Shown here in pieces: positions 1 through 8,799 of a stretch of DNA of 64,000 bases. The DNA comes from Paragyromitra xinjiangensis. Lineage: Eukaryota; Ascomycota; Pezizomycetes; Pezizales; Discinaceae. The stretch lies in the NCBI GenBank assembly GCA_038503065.1, contig JBCAMK010000009.1:186001-250000 (forward strand), in the 5' to 3' direction. Position numbers and translations under genes: made by a program. The first letter of the stretch is position 1; each line of letters opens with the position of its first letter. Below the pieces are notes generated by a model, which worked only from the letters and a program-made list of their open reading frames with translations, was not told the origin of the DNA and made no database searches.

Positions 1-1
1 T

Positions 2-481
2 GGTGCCGATGTCAATTTTCGTGGCACGAGCGCCTTCTTCCCGCTGGTAACGGCGTTGATCGATGGCACAGAGGAAATTGTCCGAATCCTACTCAGGGCT
101 GGGGCTGACATCGATGCGCGCGACGAATCCACAATCAGTCCGTTGCTCATAGCAGTGGGGCTTGATTTGGTGAACATGGTCCAAATACTCCTCCATTTTA
201 GAGCGGATACTAGTTTCCGGCAGGGAGATATTTGCACTCCGCTGGAAGCACTTCAAACAAGGCCCGATTCAGATAAGATTTTCCAGATGCTCCAGAGCCC
301 TAGAGATCATGTTTATGACGAGGTTAGATGCATTGACTGTACTCTAGAGGCAAATACGAGAGTATCGAAACTGCGGGGGGCCACAAATTACGACATATTT
401 TTCTTGCATTCCTCTTATTATTTTTTATTTTTGGCCGCTAACTGCTTGGGTGTTGGATATTACCTATCGCTGTTTAGATGA
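2..481 (+). CDS. Ankyrin-repeat protein, C-terminal part (cut by window edge)
   Basis: The reading frame is open from base 2 and ends at TGA 479-481, so only the last ~159 residues are here and the start is upstream of the window. Two to three ankyrin repeats are visible, with the typical 'LLRAGADIDARDES' turn between helices followed by a second helix pair and a weaker third repeat. Ankyrin repeats bind other proteins; no catalytic domain is visible. The last ~45 residues leave the repeat and end in a hydrophobic, aromatic stretch (residues like FFLHSSYYFLFLAA), possibly a membrane-associated tail or read-through into non-conserved sequence. The family assignment is firm and the function unknown. 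A second, complete ankyrin protein lies at 33736-35352. Confidence 0.7.
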   Translation, partial: GADVNFRGTSAFFPLVTALIDGTEEIVRILLRAGADIDARDESTISPLLIAVGLDLVNMVQILLHFRADTSFRQGDICTPLEALQTRPDSDKIFQMLQSPRDHVYDEVRCIDCTLEANTRVSKLRGATNYDIFFLHSSYYFLFLAANCLGVGYYLSLFR

Positions 482-772
482 CGGAATGTAGATATATATA
501 TGTACACATAAGGTACTGTGGTGTGGTAATATTGCACTCGTAGTAATAATGGTTTCTTATATTTGCATCTGCACGCACAGTCCCGTTCGAAAAGTCTTGG
601 CACTCCTCTTCTTTGCTGAGCACGACTGCCAGCAGATTGAGACAATAATTTCTGTAGGAAGTAGTGATATACAGTTGTTAGATGTTATTCAGATCTCAAT
701 ATTTCCATAGTTTTCTTCTCTTTTAATTTTCTTTTCCCTAGCTCGATCTACAGCAGTTTGGTTCGCTGTCAA

Positions 773-946
773 TACAGTGCCAAAAAGGGGGATGCGATTG
801 GTACAGCATTTTTACAGTATTCTAAAAAATGCTGGATTAATTCTGCACTGCTACGGGATTTATTAGCAAATGCAGCAGCGCTCCAGAATTAATACAGCAC
901 TTTCTAAAAATACGGTAGTAGATCCACCCCACTTTTTGGTACTGTA
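773..946. mobile_element. MITE with pogo/Tc1-mariner-like ends
   Basis: The left end reads TACAGTGCCAAAAAGGGGG and the right end is its near inverse complement (ending ACTTTTTGGTACTGTA). The two arms continue to pair imperfectly through most of the ~174 bp, including TTAATTCTG motifs in both arms. The terminal TA on each side plus a CAGT... inverted repeat is what Tc1/mariner/pogo elements leave (TA target duplication). There is no coding capacity. The superfamily is inferred only from the end sequence. A related end is seen near 35553. Confidence 0.6.
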
Positions 947-1736
947 GTTTGTAGGGTGCTAGGACTTTGCGAACGCGGCTGTACAAACTAGCCCGTGTCC
1001 AGGCACTTCCCGATACTGGTCACTCTTGATACCCGATACTCTGAGCACTACTAAGCCATAATCTATTTAAGTCGGATGGTGAAGCCTAAGGCGAACCCTT
1101 TCTAGCCTACATATTACCTCCACTTTAATTAGGGTAGGCCAGGCAAATATCCTTCATGATCAAGGGCACCCAATACCGAAGGGTGACCGTGAAAACCCTT
1201 GATCTAACCAAGACCAAGATTCCATTCATGTGTATTTAATCTTCTGCGGGATCTCACAAGCAGCGATCAAGTTGATGCGTGTCAAGAAATTCAATTCCCT
1301 AGATCCCCTTGAGCATGCAGTCACATCTTCCTTGGACTCCCTCCAAAAAACGCACTGACAATTATTGTAGGTTACACACCACGCGCAAAGAAACATTACG
1401 TAGAACTCCCGAGTGTTTCTCGGCATGTCGATGAGCCTTGCTCCAGGTCGTGTTTCTCAGGCAGATATTATCTTCTACTCCGATACCCCTCTTTTAGTAG
1501 CGGTCGACTACAAACATTCGTGTTACCAGTACGGAAGCCTTACTGACCTGCATGTAAGGCTTACCTTTGTTTAAATGTACATTCAGGCCACCCATTAGGC
1601 TTCCAATAGCTACACTTACTATATTAAGCCCATATTCGTACTCTTAACTAACCTTAAATTCTGCAACCAAAAAAAAACTCGAGGTTGCATCCTCTAACCG
1701 GCTCTTCACTACCCTCCAAACCCAACACACTCATTA

Positions 1737-1752
1737 CCCCCCCCCCCCCCCC
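1737..1752. repeat. Poly-C tract (16 C)
   Basis: Homopolymer of 16 C about 22 bp before the ATG at 1775, in a CT-rich stretch of the kind that precedes many filamentous-fungal start sites. Length is prone to polymerase and sequencing slippage. Confidence 0.7.
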
Positions 1753-1774
1753 GGGCTAAACCCCATCCACCACA

Positions 1775-2038
1775 ATGCCCGATCCCACCCCAATTATCAA
1801 AACCAACGCCAATGCCGCAGCATCCGCTAATACTAGCGGTGCTGCAAACGCCGGTGTCTCTGTTGGTGATGTCGCAACTGTTAATACAGGCACTACATTC
1901 AATGCCGATGCCGATGTCGACGCTGCTGCTGGAGTTGCTATCAATACTCCCGCTCAGATCGCTGAGCAGGTGCAGGAGGGGGGGTTAGTCAGGCTCAGGA
2001 GGGGCTTGATGGGTATGAAGGCGATTATGGGGTGGTGA
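1775..2038 (+). CDS. Possible small protein, 87 aa, Ala/Asn/Val-rich
   Basis: ATG at 1775 follows CCACA, a good fungal start context, and lies just after a pyrimidine-rich leader. The product is low-complexity: the first ~60 residues are almost all A, N, T, V, G and D, followed by a more ordinary amphipathic tail with RLRRG and ending in GW. No domain is recognised. It could be an intrinsically disordered small protein, or a chance frame: the antisense strand is also open over 1756-1944, which weakens the case. Listed because start context and composition differ from the surrounding AT-rich spacer. Confidence 0.3.
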   Translation: MPDPTPIIKTNANAAASANTSGAANAGVSVGDVATVNTGTTFNADADVDAAAGVAINTPAQIAEQVQEGGLVRLRRGLMGMKAIMGW

Positions 2039-3110
2039 GGTGAGTAAATTTATTTAGGTGGAGGTTTTAAAATGCGTGATAAAGAGTCTAACTGAATTTA
2101 AAGGGTGTAGTTTGTGGAGTTTGTAATCGAATGTAGCGTGAGGAGTTTGTAATCGAATGTAGCGTGAGGAGTTTTTTTCAGGTTCGCTGGTGATAGGACG
2201 GGCGGTGGATCTGGACGTGGATCTTTAGGATTGCTGGAGACACGGGGTTTGCGCTGTATACGCTGTATACGTTATAACTTATTATAGCTTCGTTTTTAGA
2301 AGAGTTAAGTTGGGCTTTGTTTTGTCTTAGCTAAGTTATATTGTCGTGATATGAGTAATAGATTATCTATGGTGACATATGCTTGTGCCGAGTGATATCT
2401 GATGATTGTGGGTCTAGTAGAGAAAGCAGCATGTTTCCCCCAGTTGCTTTATGGATCTATTTCCCTTCAGAGAGTTCGGTTAGAATTTGCTACTTAAACT
2501 GACTCAGTCTGGACTATAACAACATAACTGGTTGATATGGCGCAGACGTTCTGAGCCTCAGTCAGTAGAAAAGATGTTATCAAGACAATACTGCGTTATT
2601 AATATAACTCAAACATGCCTAGGGCAAATAAATATCTACATAGTCATAGTACCATTTCAGAGCTTTAACCTTGTTTCGTTGAAAGGTTAGTTAAAACCTA
2701 GCTTTGTGGTTTGTCACCTGCATGCGGTTTTGATTTTCTAGTATTAATGGTCTGAAAATAGTGCTGGAATTGCCTGTATTACAGTATGTCTTTCCGTGGT
2801 CTATTTTGATTGGCGGGCTGACAGCTTCTTCATAAAAATTGATGTTCATTGGAGCTTCTCAGTGTGCAGTAAGTATCAATTGCACCACTCAAGGGGATAG
2901 ACAGCCTCATATCCAGCATCTATTATTAAACAGGTAGCACAGATCTGTACCAAGAGATCTCTTATTCAAACGAAACCCGACGTAACGTGCAATCGTGAAT
3001 GCAGACGTGACGCGCCAAGCCACGATGGTGGCCATCGCAGCCGCTCATCGCGTCGACCCCGAATCACAACCTCAACCTCCTCCACCCCATCAATAGCCCA
3101 ATCGCCAGCC
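2039..3110. other. Intergenic spacer / promoter of the Nup37-like gene
   Basis: AT-rich and without coding potential. It contains a 26-bp tandem duplication at 2116-2171. The last ~100 bp before 3111 become CT/CA-rich, as expected for a promoter and 5' leader. Confidence 0.5.
2116..2171. repeat. 26-bp tandem duplication
   Basis: The unit beginning GGAGTTTGTAATCGAATG is repeated with period exactly 26 (starts at 2116 and 2142, third partial at 2168). Local slippage product in the 3' flank of the small frame at 1775. Confidence 0.7.
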
Positions 3111-5117
3111 ATGGCCCCACTCACTCCCCGTCGGTCCACCCCCTCTCCCTCTTCTTCCTTCTCCCAGCTCACCTACGACCTCCCCCACGCGCACACCTAC
3201 ACGTCAAAGTTCTACCCGCGCTCTCTCGCGTCCCGTCCTACAACTCTCTCGGAGGTCCTGGTGTACGGCCATGAATCAGGCATCACAGTATTATGGCGTG
3301 GTCGAGGCGGTTCGAAAAAGGCGCGCAAAGACGCGCTGTCGAAACCGAAGGCGCCCCGTCATGATGAAGACGATATGATGGTTCTTGACGGGCCTGTATC
3401 TACCGCTGCGGACGACGACGCGACGAAGAGGCAGGACGAAGGGAGTGAAGAAGCTGATGAAGATGGATTCGCGTCTTCGTACACGATACATCTTGGGACA
3501 CCCGTACATCATATCTCATTTCCACCAGCTTCCATTCTCCCCTCAGATTTCGATATCCCGTCACAGCGACTGGATGACGAAGATGAAGATGACCGGCTTA
3601 AATCTCTGCCAAACAACCTGCTGCAACACAATATGTTAATAGCAGCTGCCTGTGGCGATCGTACAATCCGTCTTATAACACTTCCGCGTGGACCACCTTC
3701 GTCCTCAACCCCTTCTTCAAAGAAACGGGAACATATTATTGTGCTCGGTGGTGGGGTTAGCGGCCACCACGACATCATCTCCGCCGTCTCCCTCTCCATC
3801 GTCCCATCCCTCAACAGCAACTTCTCCCCCGTAGCCTCCCCCACCACCTCCCCACTCGCCTCTCCATCTTTCAACGACCCCTACAGCCCCCCACGTCTCG
3901 AGAGTTCCAGCGGCTGGGACATCCTCATCGCCTCATCATCCTCCGACACAACCGGCATAATCCTCCTCTGGCGCATCTCCATCCTCCCCCCAGCACGCAA
4001 CTCCCCCCTCCCTGTAACCCTAAAACATACCTCCCGACCAACCTCAACATTCCTCCACTCCCCTGCAACCTCCCTCTCCTTCAACACCGCCCCAACCTCC
4101 ATCAGCCGTCGCCACCACCTCCTCATCAGCGACACCGAAGGCGCCGTCCGCATCCTCGACACCCATTCCAAATCCTGGCTCTGCAGCTTCTACACCCCCT
4201 TCTCCGCCACCACAGACCGCCGCAAAAAGATCCTCAGCACAACATGGTGCACCGGCGGCCGGGGCATCATCCTCCTCTGCGAAGACGGCGAATGGGGGAT
4301 CTGGGACCTCGAAGGAGTCCTCTCCCACACCGACTCCGCTACAGTCACTACCTTCCTCGTTGGTGGCATCGTCGGCGAAACCTGGTTCAGCAACCGTAAA
4401 TCCATCCAATCACCAGGCTACACCGACGACGGCGCCTCCGAAATCAGCGGTCGTAGCCCTTCATCCCGTGCTATGAGTACCGTGTCGACCGCCACCGGAA
4501 CCACTGCTCGGCGACGCCGTTCTAGTGGACGTCCGGACCTTACTGGTTCGCAGGGTCTATTGAGTGTTACTGCCGTTCCGGGGAGTAGCTTCTTTTCTAC
4601 GCCTGCGTCGCTGAATAAAGGGAAGTCTGCGACAATGGGGGGGTTGCAAATCCATGATGAGATTATCACGTTCGTGTTTGGCGGCACGGTCCTCGTTCTA
4701 CCGAGCTTACGGCGATTCTGGAAGGTCGAGGAGGCGAAGATCCTGAAGCGGGCGAATAGGGCTAGTGGTGCGTCGCTTGGGTCGGGGTTGTGGAATGGGG
4801 AGGATGGGAAGGTTGATAAAGAGTTTGTTGTGCTGGAGGGGTGGAATACGAACGGGGCTATGGTGACGGGGGTGGATGTGGTGCCTCCTGGGAGGAGGGA
4901 TGGGGAGGATGGGGGTGGGATGGCGAGGGTGTTGTTGGGTACTGGGTGTAGGGTTGTTGTGGTAGATGTGAAGGAGCCGGGGTTGGCGGCGGCGGTGGCT
5001 AAGGCGACGGTGGGGACGGCTACTCCGAAGAGTGTGAAGAGGGGTGGGGTGAAGAGTAATGGTGCTAGGGAGAGCGCGAAGGGGAAGAGGAAGGTGGGGT
5101 TTTTGCAGGATTCGTAG
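3111..5117 (+). CDS. nup37: Nup37-like WD40 nucleoporin
   Basis: Single-exon 668-aa protein; ATG at 3111 in the context GCCATGG. The N-terminus has a 'TYDLPHAHTYTSKFYP' strand and then YGHESGITVLWRG. Later strand motifs are LGTPVHHISFPP (~130), AAACGDRTIRLITLP (~180), ILLWRIS (~280), LLISDTEGAVRILDTHS (~335) and GIILLCEDGEWGIWDLEG (~385). This order resembles my recollection of filamentous-fungal Nup37, a beta-propeller of the Nup107-160 (Y) complex of the nuclear pore. Insertions between blades are rich in Ser/Pro or acidic residues, and the C-terminus is basic (KGKRK). The name rests on remembered motifs, not a search; a generic WD40 protein remains possible. Confidence 0.6.
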   Translation: MAPLTPRRSTPSPSSSFSQLTYDLPHAHTYTSKFYPRSLASRPTTLSEVLVYGHESGITVLWRGRGGSKKARKDALSKPKAPRHDEDDMMVLDGPVSTAADDDATKRQDEGSEEADEDGFASSYTIHLGTPVHHISFPPASILPSDFDIPSQRLDDEDEDDRLKSLPNNLLQHNMLIAAACGDRTIRLITLPRGPPSSSTPSSKKREHIIVLGGGVSGHHDIISAVSLSIVPSLNSNFSPVASPTTSPLASPSFNDPYSPPRLESSSGWDILIASSSSDTTGIILLWRISILPPARNSPLPVTLKHTSRPTSTFLHSPATSLSFNTAPTSISRRHHLLISDTEGAVRILDTHSKSWLCSFYTPFSATTDRRKKILSTTWCTGGRGIILLCEDGEWGIWDLEGVLSHTDSATVTTFLVGGIVGETWFSNRKSIQSPGYTDDGASEISGRSPSSRAMSTVSTATGTTARRRRSSGRPDLTGSQGLLSVTAVPGSSFFSTPASLNKGKSATMGGLQIHDEIITFVFGGTVLVLPSLRRFWKVEEAKILKRANRASGASLGSGLWNGEDGKVDKEFVVLEGWNTNGAMVTGVDVVPPGRRDGEDGGGMARVLLGTGCRVVVVDVKEPGLAAAVAKATVGTATPKSVKRGGVKSNGARESAKGKRKVGFLQDS

Positions 5118-6048
5118 GGTTTGGAGGACGGTTGTTTTATTTGGGGATAGATAGGTAATTGGCTTTGTAGTTCTTTGGTTGGATGGCTGAGGAGTTGAGT
5201 TTGGTTGTATGTTAGGTGTATTGCAGTAATAGAGAGTTTAAATGTTGGTTATGGTTTAAGATGAGAAGTTGAATGGTGTGGTTGCTGAGCTACGATCATG
5301 GAATATCACTCGGGTGTTTGTTCTGCTGAAATGGGATTCCTAGCTCGTGTAGCTTGAAAGCCTACTCATGGATCGCTGAAATGTATTGGTGGTTAGAGTA
5401 TTGAGCTTAGATAAAATTTACTATAATTTACTATTTCTCCAGCAATTTGGATTGTGTATTTCTCATCCTGTAGGCGTATTCCATGGAACGAGCATCAGAG
5501 TGACAATACTTGTACCCAACTGACTGCATGCATACCAGCTTGGTTCTAGAGTGAGACTCGCTGGTTCGATCTACCTACGTCCGCTACCCCGGTACACCCG
5601 CGGACGAGGTCGTTCTTCCAAACGATGAAGCCTTGTGGTTCTGTTGTTTAGTACCCCTCCATAGCAAGAGCCCGGATCCTTTAGTATCGCGCCAACCACC
5701 CAGAATCACTTCTACTTCGTCGTGTGCGTTCACGCTTATTGTCACATTATCCCATAGTAAGCCACAAAACTGGGCTTGCCGCATTACCGAACTAAAGCTA
5801 AAAGGCATGAGTTTCCGAGCATCGATTCCGCTGATATATTTTTTAGTGAAAAGAGCTTGGAAGTGTCAATAAATTGGTCTTCTACCGCAAAGCTTTGCGT
5901 TATTAAGGATGGCTAGATAAGGTACGGTAATATTAACAGCGAGATTTTGTTTTCAGTATAATACTGTTAACTATAACTTCCCTTAAAATACAACTATAAT
6001 CTCTATCATTACGGCATATCTTCAGCAATTTTCTTAGCTAACTATCTC
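5118..6048. other. Intergenic region with one possible gene scrap
   Basis: AT-rich; no gene accepted. On the minus strand at 5584-5808 a 74-codon frame contains VEVILGGWRDTKG..., which faintly resembles the I-GGW-NTKS core of the farnesoic-acid O-methyltransferase (DM9/FAMeT-like) domain. The match is too short and lacks the rest of the domain. Confidence 0.4.
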
Positions 6049-6768
6049 CTAGACCCAATGAACGCCACCTTCAGTTGACCACTCGTACGTCTTTTTTTGG
6101 CCGTTAGGAAGTTTCATAACGAGGAGGACTTTTTCGTCACGTTTAGAGGCGTGAAGGAGTATCGAAACGCTAGGTAGATTAAACATCGACTCCGCAAAAC
6201 TCTTAATCTCGAGTTGGATTTCATCCACAAGAAGATTGCAATGGCCGATACAAAGATCATTGTCTCTGTAGAACTTAATCCCAGGAGTATCAGACCAGAT
6301 AAATTCAAAACGCTGCGTGATCTTAATATGCTCAGACTCCTCTATCGCTATTCCTAACTTCCCCTCTGCGGTTTCAACACCCCGTTTGGTGCGTTTATAG
6401 CGCTTCATATTGGAGCGCCCAGCACGACTTAATGCATTCTTAGCTTCATCCAACTCAGCCTCTGCCTTTTCAACTTTCCTAGGAGCAGCTTTTGCCTGTG
6501 CTTCGAGTCTGTTTTTGAAGTACTCGAGTAAGTATTCCTCCTGGTAGAAACTGACACCACGTATTTCATTGTATTTTTCGGGGACCTCAAAGGATTTAGC
6601 ACCGAGGATGTATCCATCGTTTTCGATATAATCATCGCCGCTTTTTATATCCGGGAATGGGATCCCATCGCGCTCGATTAAGGCGAAAAGTTCTCCTTTG
6701 GTTTTGGCGATACGGTACATTCGGTGGTGTCCTTCAACCCATCCGGTTGTGACATTTCCGTTATTCAT
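6049..6768 (-). CDS. Unrecognised 239-aa protein with coiled coil
   Basis: Single-exon frame, ATG at 6768-6766 preceded by AGAAC, stop at 6051-6049. I do not recognise the family. Residues ~90-145 are strongly charged and helical (repeated KVEKAEAELDEAKN and KRTKRGVETAEGKL patterns), predicted to form a coiled coil. On either side are mixed alpha/beta-like segments with several aromatic residues. No signal peptide or membrane segment is seen. Composition is ordinary (no low complexity) and codons are unbiased, so it is likely a real gene, perhaps lineage-specific. The promoter would be in 6769-7143. Confidence 0.55.
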   Translation of the reverse strand: MNNGNVTTGWVEGHHRMYRIAKTKGELFALIERDGIPFPDIKSGDDYIENDGYILGAKSFEVPEKYNEIRGVSFYQEEYLLEYFKNRLEAQAKAAPRKVEKAEAELDEAKNALSRAGRSNMKRYKRTKRGVETAEGKLGIAIEESEHIKITQRFEFIWSDTPGIKFYRDNDLCIGHCNLLVDEIQLEIKSFAESMFNLPSVSILLHASKRDEKVLLVMKLPNGQKKTYEWSTEGGVHWV

Positions 6769-7432
6769 GTTCTTGTTTTTTTTAGTTTGCGTGGGCGTTT
6801 GATAGGATAAGATGGAAAGAGCCCTCTACAAACGTGATGGTAGTAATACAAAGGTAGCTAGAGTAATAGTGTATTATCACTTATGTGAGTTCTGAAGCCA
6901 GCCAATATTTTTTCATTTTATATACGCTGTAAACTTTGTCGCGATAGAAATTCTAGTCATGCAGAGACGTCGCAAATGCAGCATGCCAAGTGCGACCGAA
7001 ACAATTCGTTGAAATGAAGTTCCATCAAGCAACTTTCTTGGTCTCATGTTCGGGTCGTTTTAGGATCTGTTGCAGTTCCTTCAGGTTGTAAACTTGAAAC
7101 TCTCTGTATGAGCCGGCTTCTCGCAGATTTCTGCGTGGTTAAGATGATAAATACGAGCTCTAAATAGTTAGATGTATACTATATGTACCTGAGTTGCCAT
7201 CATGATAAATACAAACTCCAAATAGTTAAATGTATACTATATGTACCTGAGCTGCCATCATGAAACTATCGTTCAAGATGGCAAGTTATATTGTCTTCGA
7301 GTGTTCGAAATGGATTTCTATATAAAGTCATCCTTGCTATAATATTATATCTCAAAAGTCAAGCGCTAAATCAGACAGAGGCATATCTATCCATCTCATT
7401 CACTTTTCATACGCTCGCCGTTGCCAGAAAAC
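6769..7432. other. Divergent intergenic region
   Basis: Lies between two genes that point away from each other and should hold both promoters. AT-rich, with a 58-bp tandem duplication at 7144-7261. The stretch before 7433 is CAT/CTC-rich. Confidence 0.5.
7144..7261. repeat. 58-bp tandem duplication
   Basis: The segment starting ATGATAAATACGAGCTCTAA occurs twice in a row (7144 and 7202) with about five mismatches, both copies containing TGTATACTATATGTACCTGAG. Upstream of the gene at 7433, so it duplicates possible promoter sequence. Confidence 0.7.
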
Positions 7433-8008
7433 ATGTCTGGTATCCTTTACGAAAACCCAACGCAGCAGACTGATCAAAAATCTCCAGACACACTCGGCGG
7501 CTCCTATGCACCCGTACTTAACCCTCCACTACCAAAAATCTCCGCCCAGTTTCCATTATGCAGGTATTGCCGAACAAAAGGAATCAACTACATCACTCTC
7601 AAAAGGGAGTTCATCACTGCACTCTACGCCTACGACACCGCAAAACGTCTCGTGAAACTGGCTGATCAGCGGCTAACAGGGAAGTTCGGCCATCGTCTCA
7701 AACCAGTTTATACGGTCAACGATGGTAGCAAGTGGGAGGAGCTTTCTAGCGAATTCGGCTGGATTAATTGGCATCAGTTTTTCCGTGATGCGGTTAAAGC
7801 GGCGGAGTACTCCATGACGAGAACACCTTGCTGTTTTGGTTGTCAGTTTGTGGATCGTATGGAGAAGGCACGGTTGGCGATAGCATTTGGGGAGGCGGTA
7901 AAGGGGCGGAGGGGTGAAAGAGGGAGGTTTGAGGAGGGGGTAGAGGTGCTTCTTGATGATGGAGTTAGATTTGCGGGGCGGATGATAGAGGCTGGGGAAA
8001 CTGTCTAA
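7433..8008 (+). CDS. Unrecognised 191-aa protein with paired CxxC motifs
   Basis: ATG at 7433 (context AAACATGTC) was chosen because it is the first ATG in the frame. The protein has a Pro/Ser-rich leader, a CRYC motif near residue 46, a helical middle rich in K/R/A, and CCFGC near residue 140. Two CxxC pairs ~95 residues apart could together bind one zinc, which is an inference. The C-terminus is Gly/Arg/Glu-rich and acidic at the end. Single exon. I do not recognise the family. It is divergently arranged with the coiled-coil gene at 6049-6768. Confidence 0.5.
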   Translation: MSGILYENPTQQTDQKSPDTLGGSYAPVLNPPLPKISAQFPLCRYCRTKGINYITLKREFITALYAYDTAKRLVKLADQRLTGKFGHRLKPVYTVNDGSKWEELSSEFGWINWHQFFRDAVKAAEYSMTRTPCCFGCQFVDRMEKARLAIAFGEAVKGRRGERGRFEEGVEVLLDDGVRFAGRMIEAGETV

Positions 8009-8360
8009 GTTTCTACTATTAGGAGTAAATATTAATCTTGCTTAGGTATCAGTTTCTTCTTTAAAAGATATTTTAGTATGATTCTAAATCTCCCATCAGC
8101 TATAATATTGACTATATAGACGATTGTTTTTGTTTTAGATGTTCGCCTAGCCCATATATACATTACCATTGAAATTTCTAGTGTCGCAAGTATATCTACT
8201 GCCGATTTAATTTACGCTATAATATAATGCGAATGATACGTGGTGACTTCGAATTCCAGCCGCAAAAACAGCCCAGCGAATGGCTTGGCGTTATTTTCAG
8301 CCCTAGCGGTGACGGCGACGTCATACTTTCTTACCAGCAGAGAGAGAAACAACCTCGTAC
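8009..8360. other. Spacer or unresolved 5' exons of the DUF1115-like gene
   Basis: Mostly AT-rich. From 8228 an ATG-led frame of 47 codons overlaps the next gene out of frame, and TTTCTTACCAGCAG near 8328-8341 looks like a splice acceptor. An upstream exon of the DUF1115-like gene could therefore be here, but I cannot place its donor. Confidence 0.35.
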
Positions 8361-8799
8361 ATGCCTCTCGGTTTGATAACGTTCCATCATTTCTACTCGA
8401 AGAAGAAGTTAGCCTTACTGCAGGCCCTCACGAAAACGTATGCACTTCAAGGCTTCTTCAAGCGTGGTCGCCCAGGAGTATTATTAATATCTGGGCCGGA
8501 TGAAGTAGGCGTTGGACGGTATATCGGGGAGGTTAAGGTTTGTATCTAACCTCTGTTTTAGGTAGGGTTTAGCTGAGTGTATGGTTTAGAGGATGCGTTG
8601 GCAGAGGGTTGAGGTTCGTGGTGTAGCACCTGCAATGAGCCTAACACTTCCGGAAGGAAACAGGCGTGGGAATCTGATCGAGGTTGAGAGTGGGAAGGTA
8701 CGGGATGTTGTAGCTCTTGCGAAAGAAAGTGGGGGCTTGAAAGTTGAGGAGTGGGTAAAGGAGCGAATGGGGTTTTCTCGAGAGGGAAATGAAGATTAA
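8361..8799 (+). CDS. DUF1115 / RWDD2-like protein, C-terminal module, two exons
   Basis: Exon 1 8361-8537, a 52-bp intron 8538-8589 (GTTTGT...TTTAG), exon 2 8590-8799 ending TAA. Splicing joins GEVK to RMRWQRVEVR in frame. The pattern FHHFYSKKKLALLQ, then LQGFFKRGRPGVLLISG, then a helix and RWQRVEVR follows the DUF1115 domain that in animals (RWDD2A/B) and fungi follows an RWD domain. The RWD domain itself (normally ~120 residues before it) is not seen. The first ATG in frame is at 8361, but the frame is open a little further up, so the gene is either 5'-truncated or has upstream exons I could not identify. Exact role of the family is unknown. Confidence 0.5.

Larger units (their letters stand above)
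482..1774. other. Intergenic region without recognised gene
   Basis: AT-rich DNA with stops in all frames. It holds one inverted-repeat element (773-946) and, near its right end, a CT-rich stretch with an uninterrupted run of 16 C at 1737-1752 just before a small open frame. I see nothing else supportable. Confidence 0.6.

Noticed and set aside
5540..5580. TGGTTCGATCTACC resembling a tRNA T-loop
   Set aside because: No matching acceptor stem, D-arm or anticodon arm at the right spacing.
5584..5808. Possible FAMeT/DM9-like domain fragment (VILGGWRDTKG)
   Set aside because: Only about 15 residues resemble the domain and no other part is present nearby.
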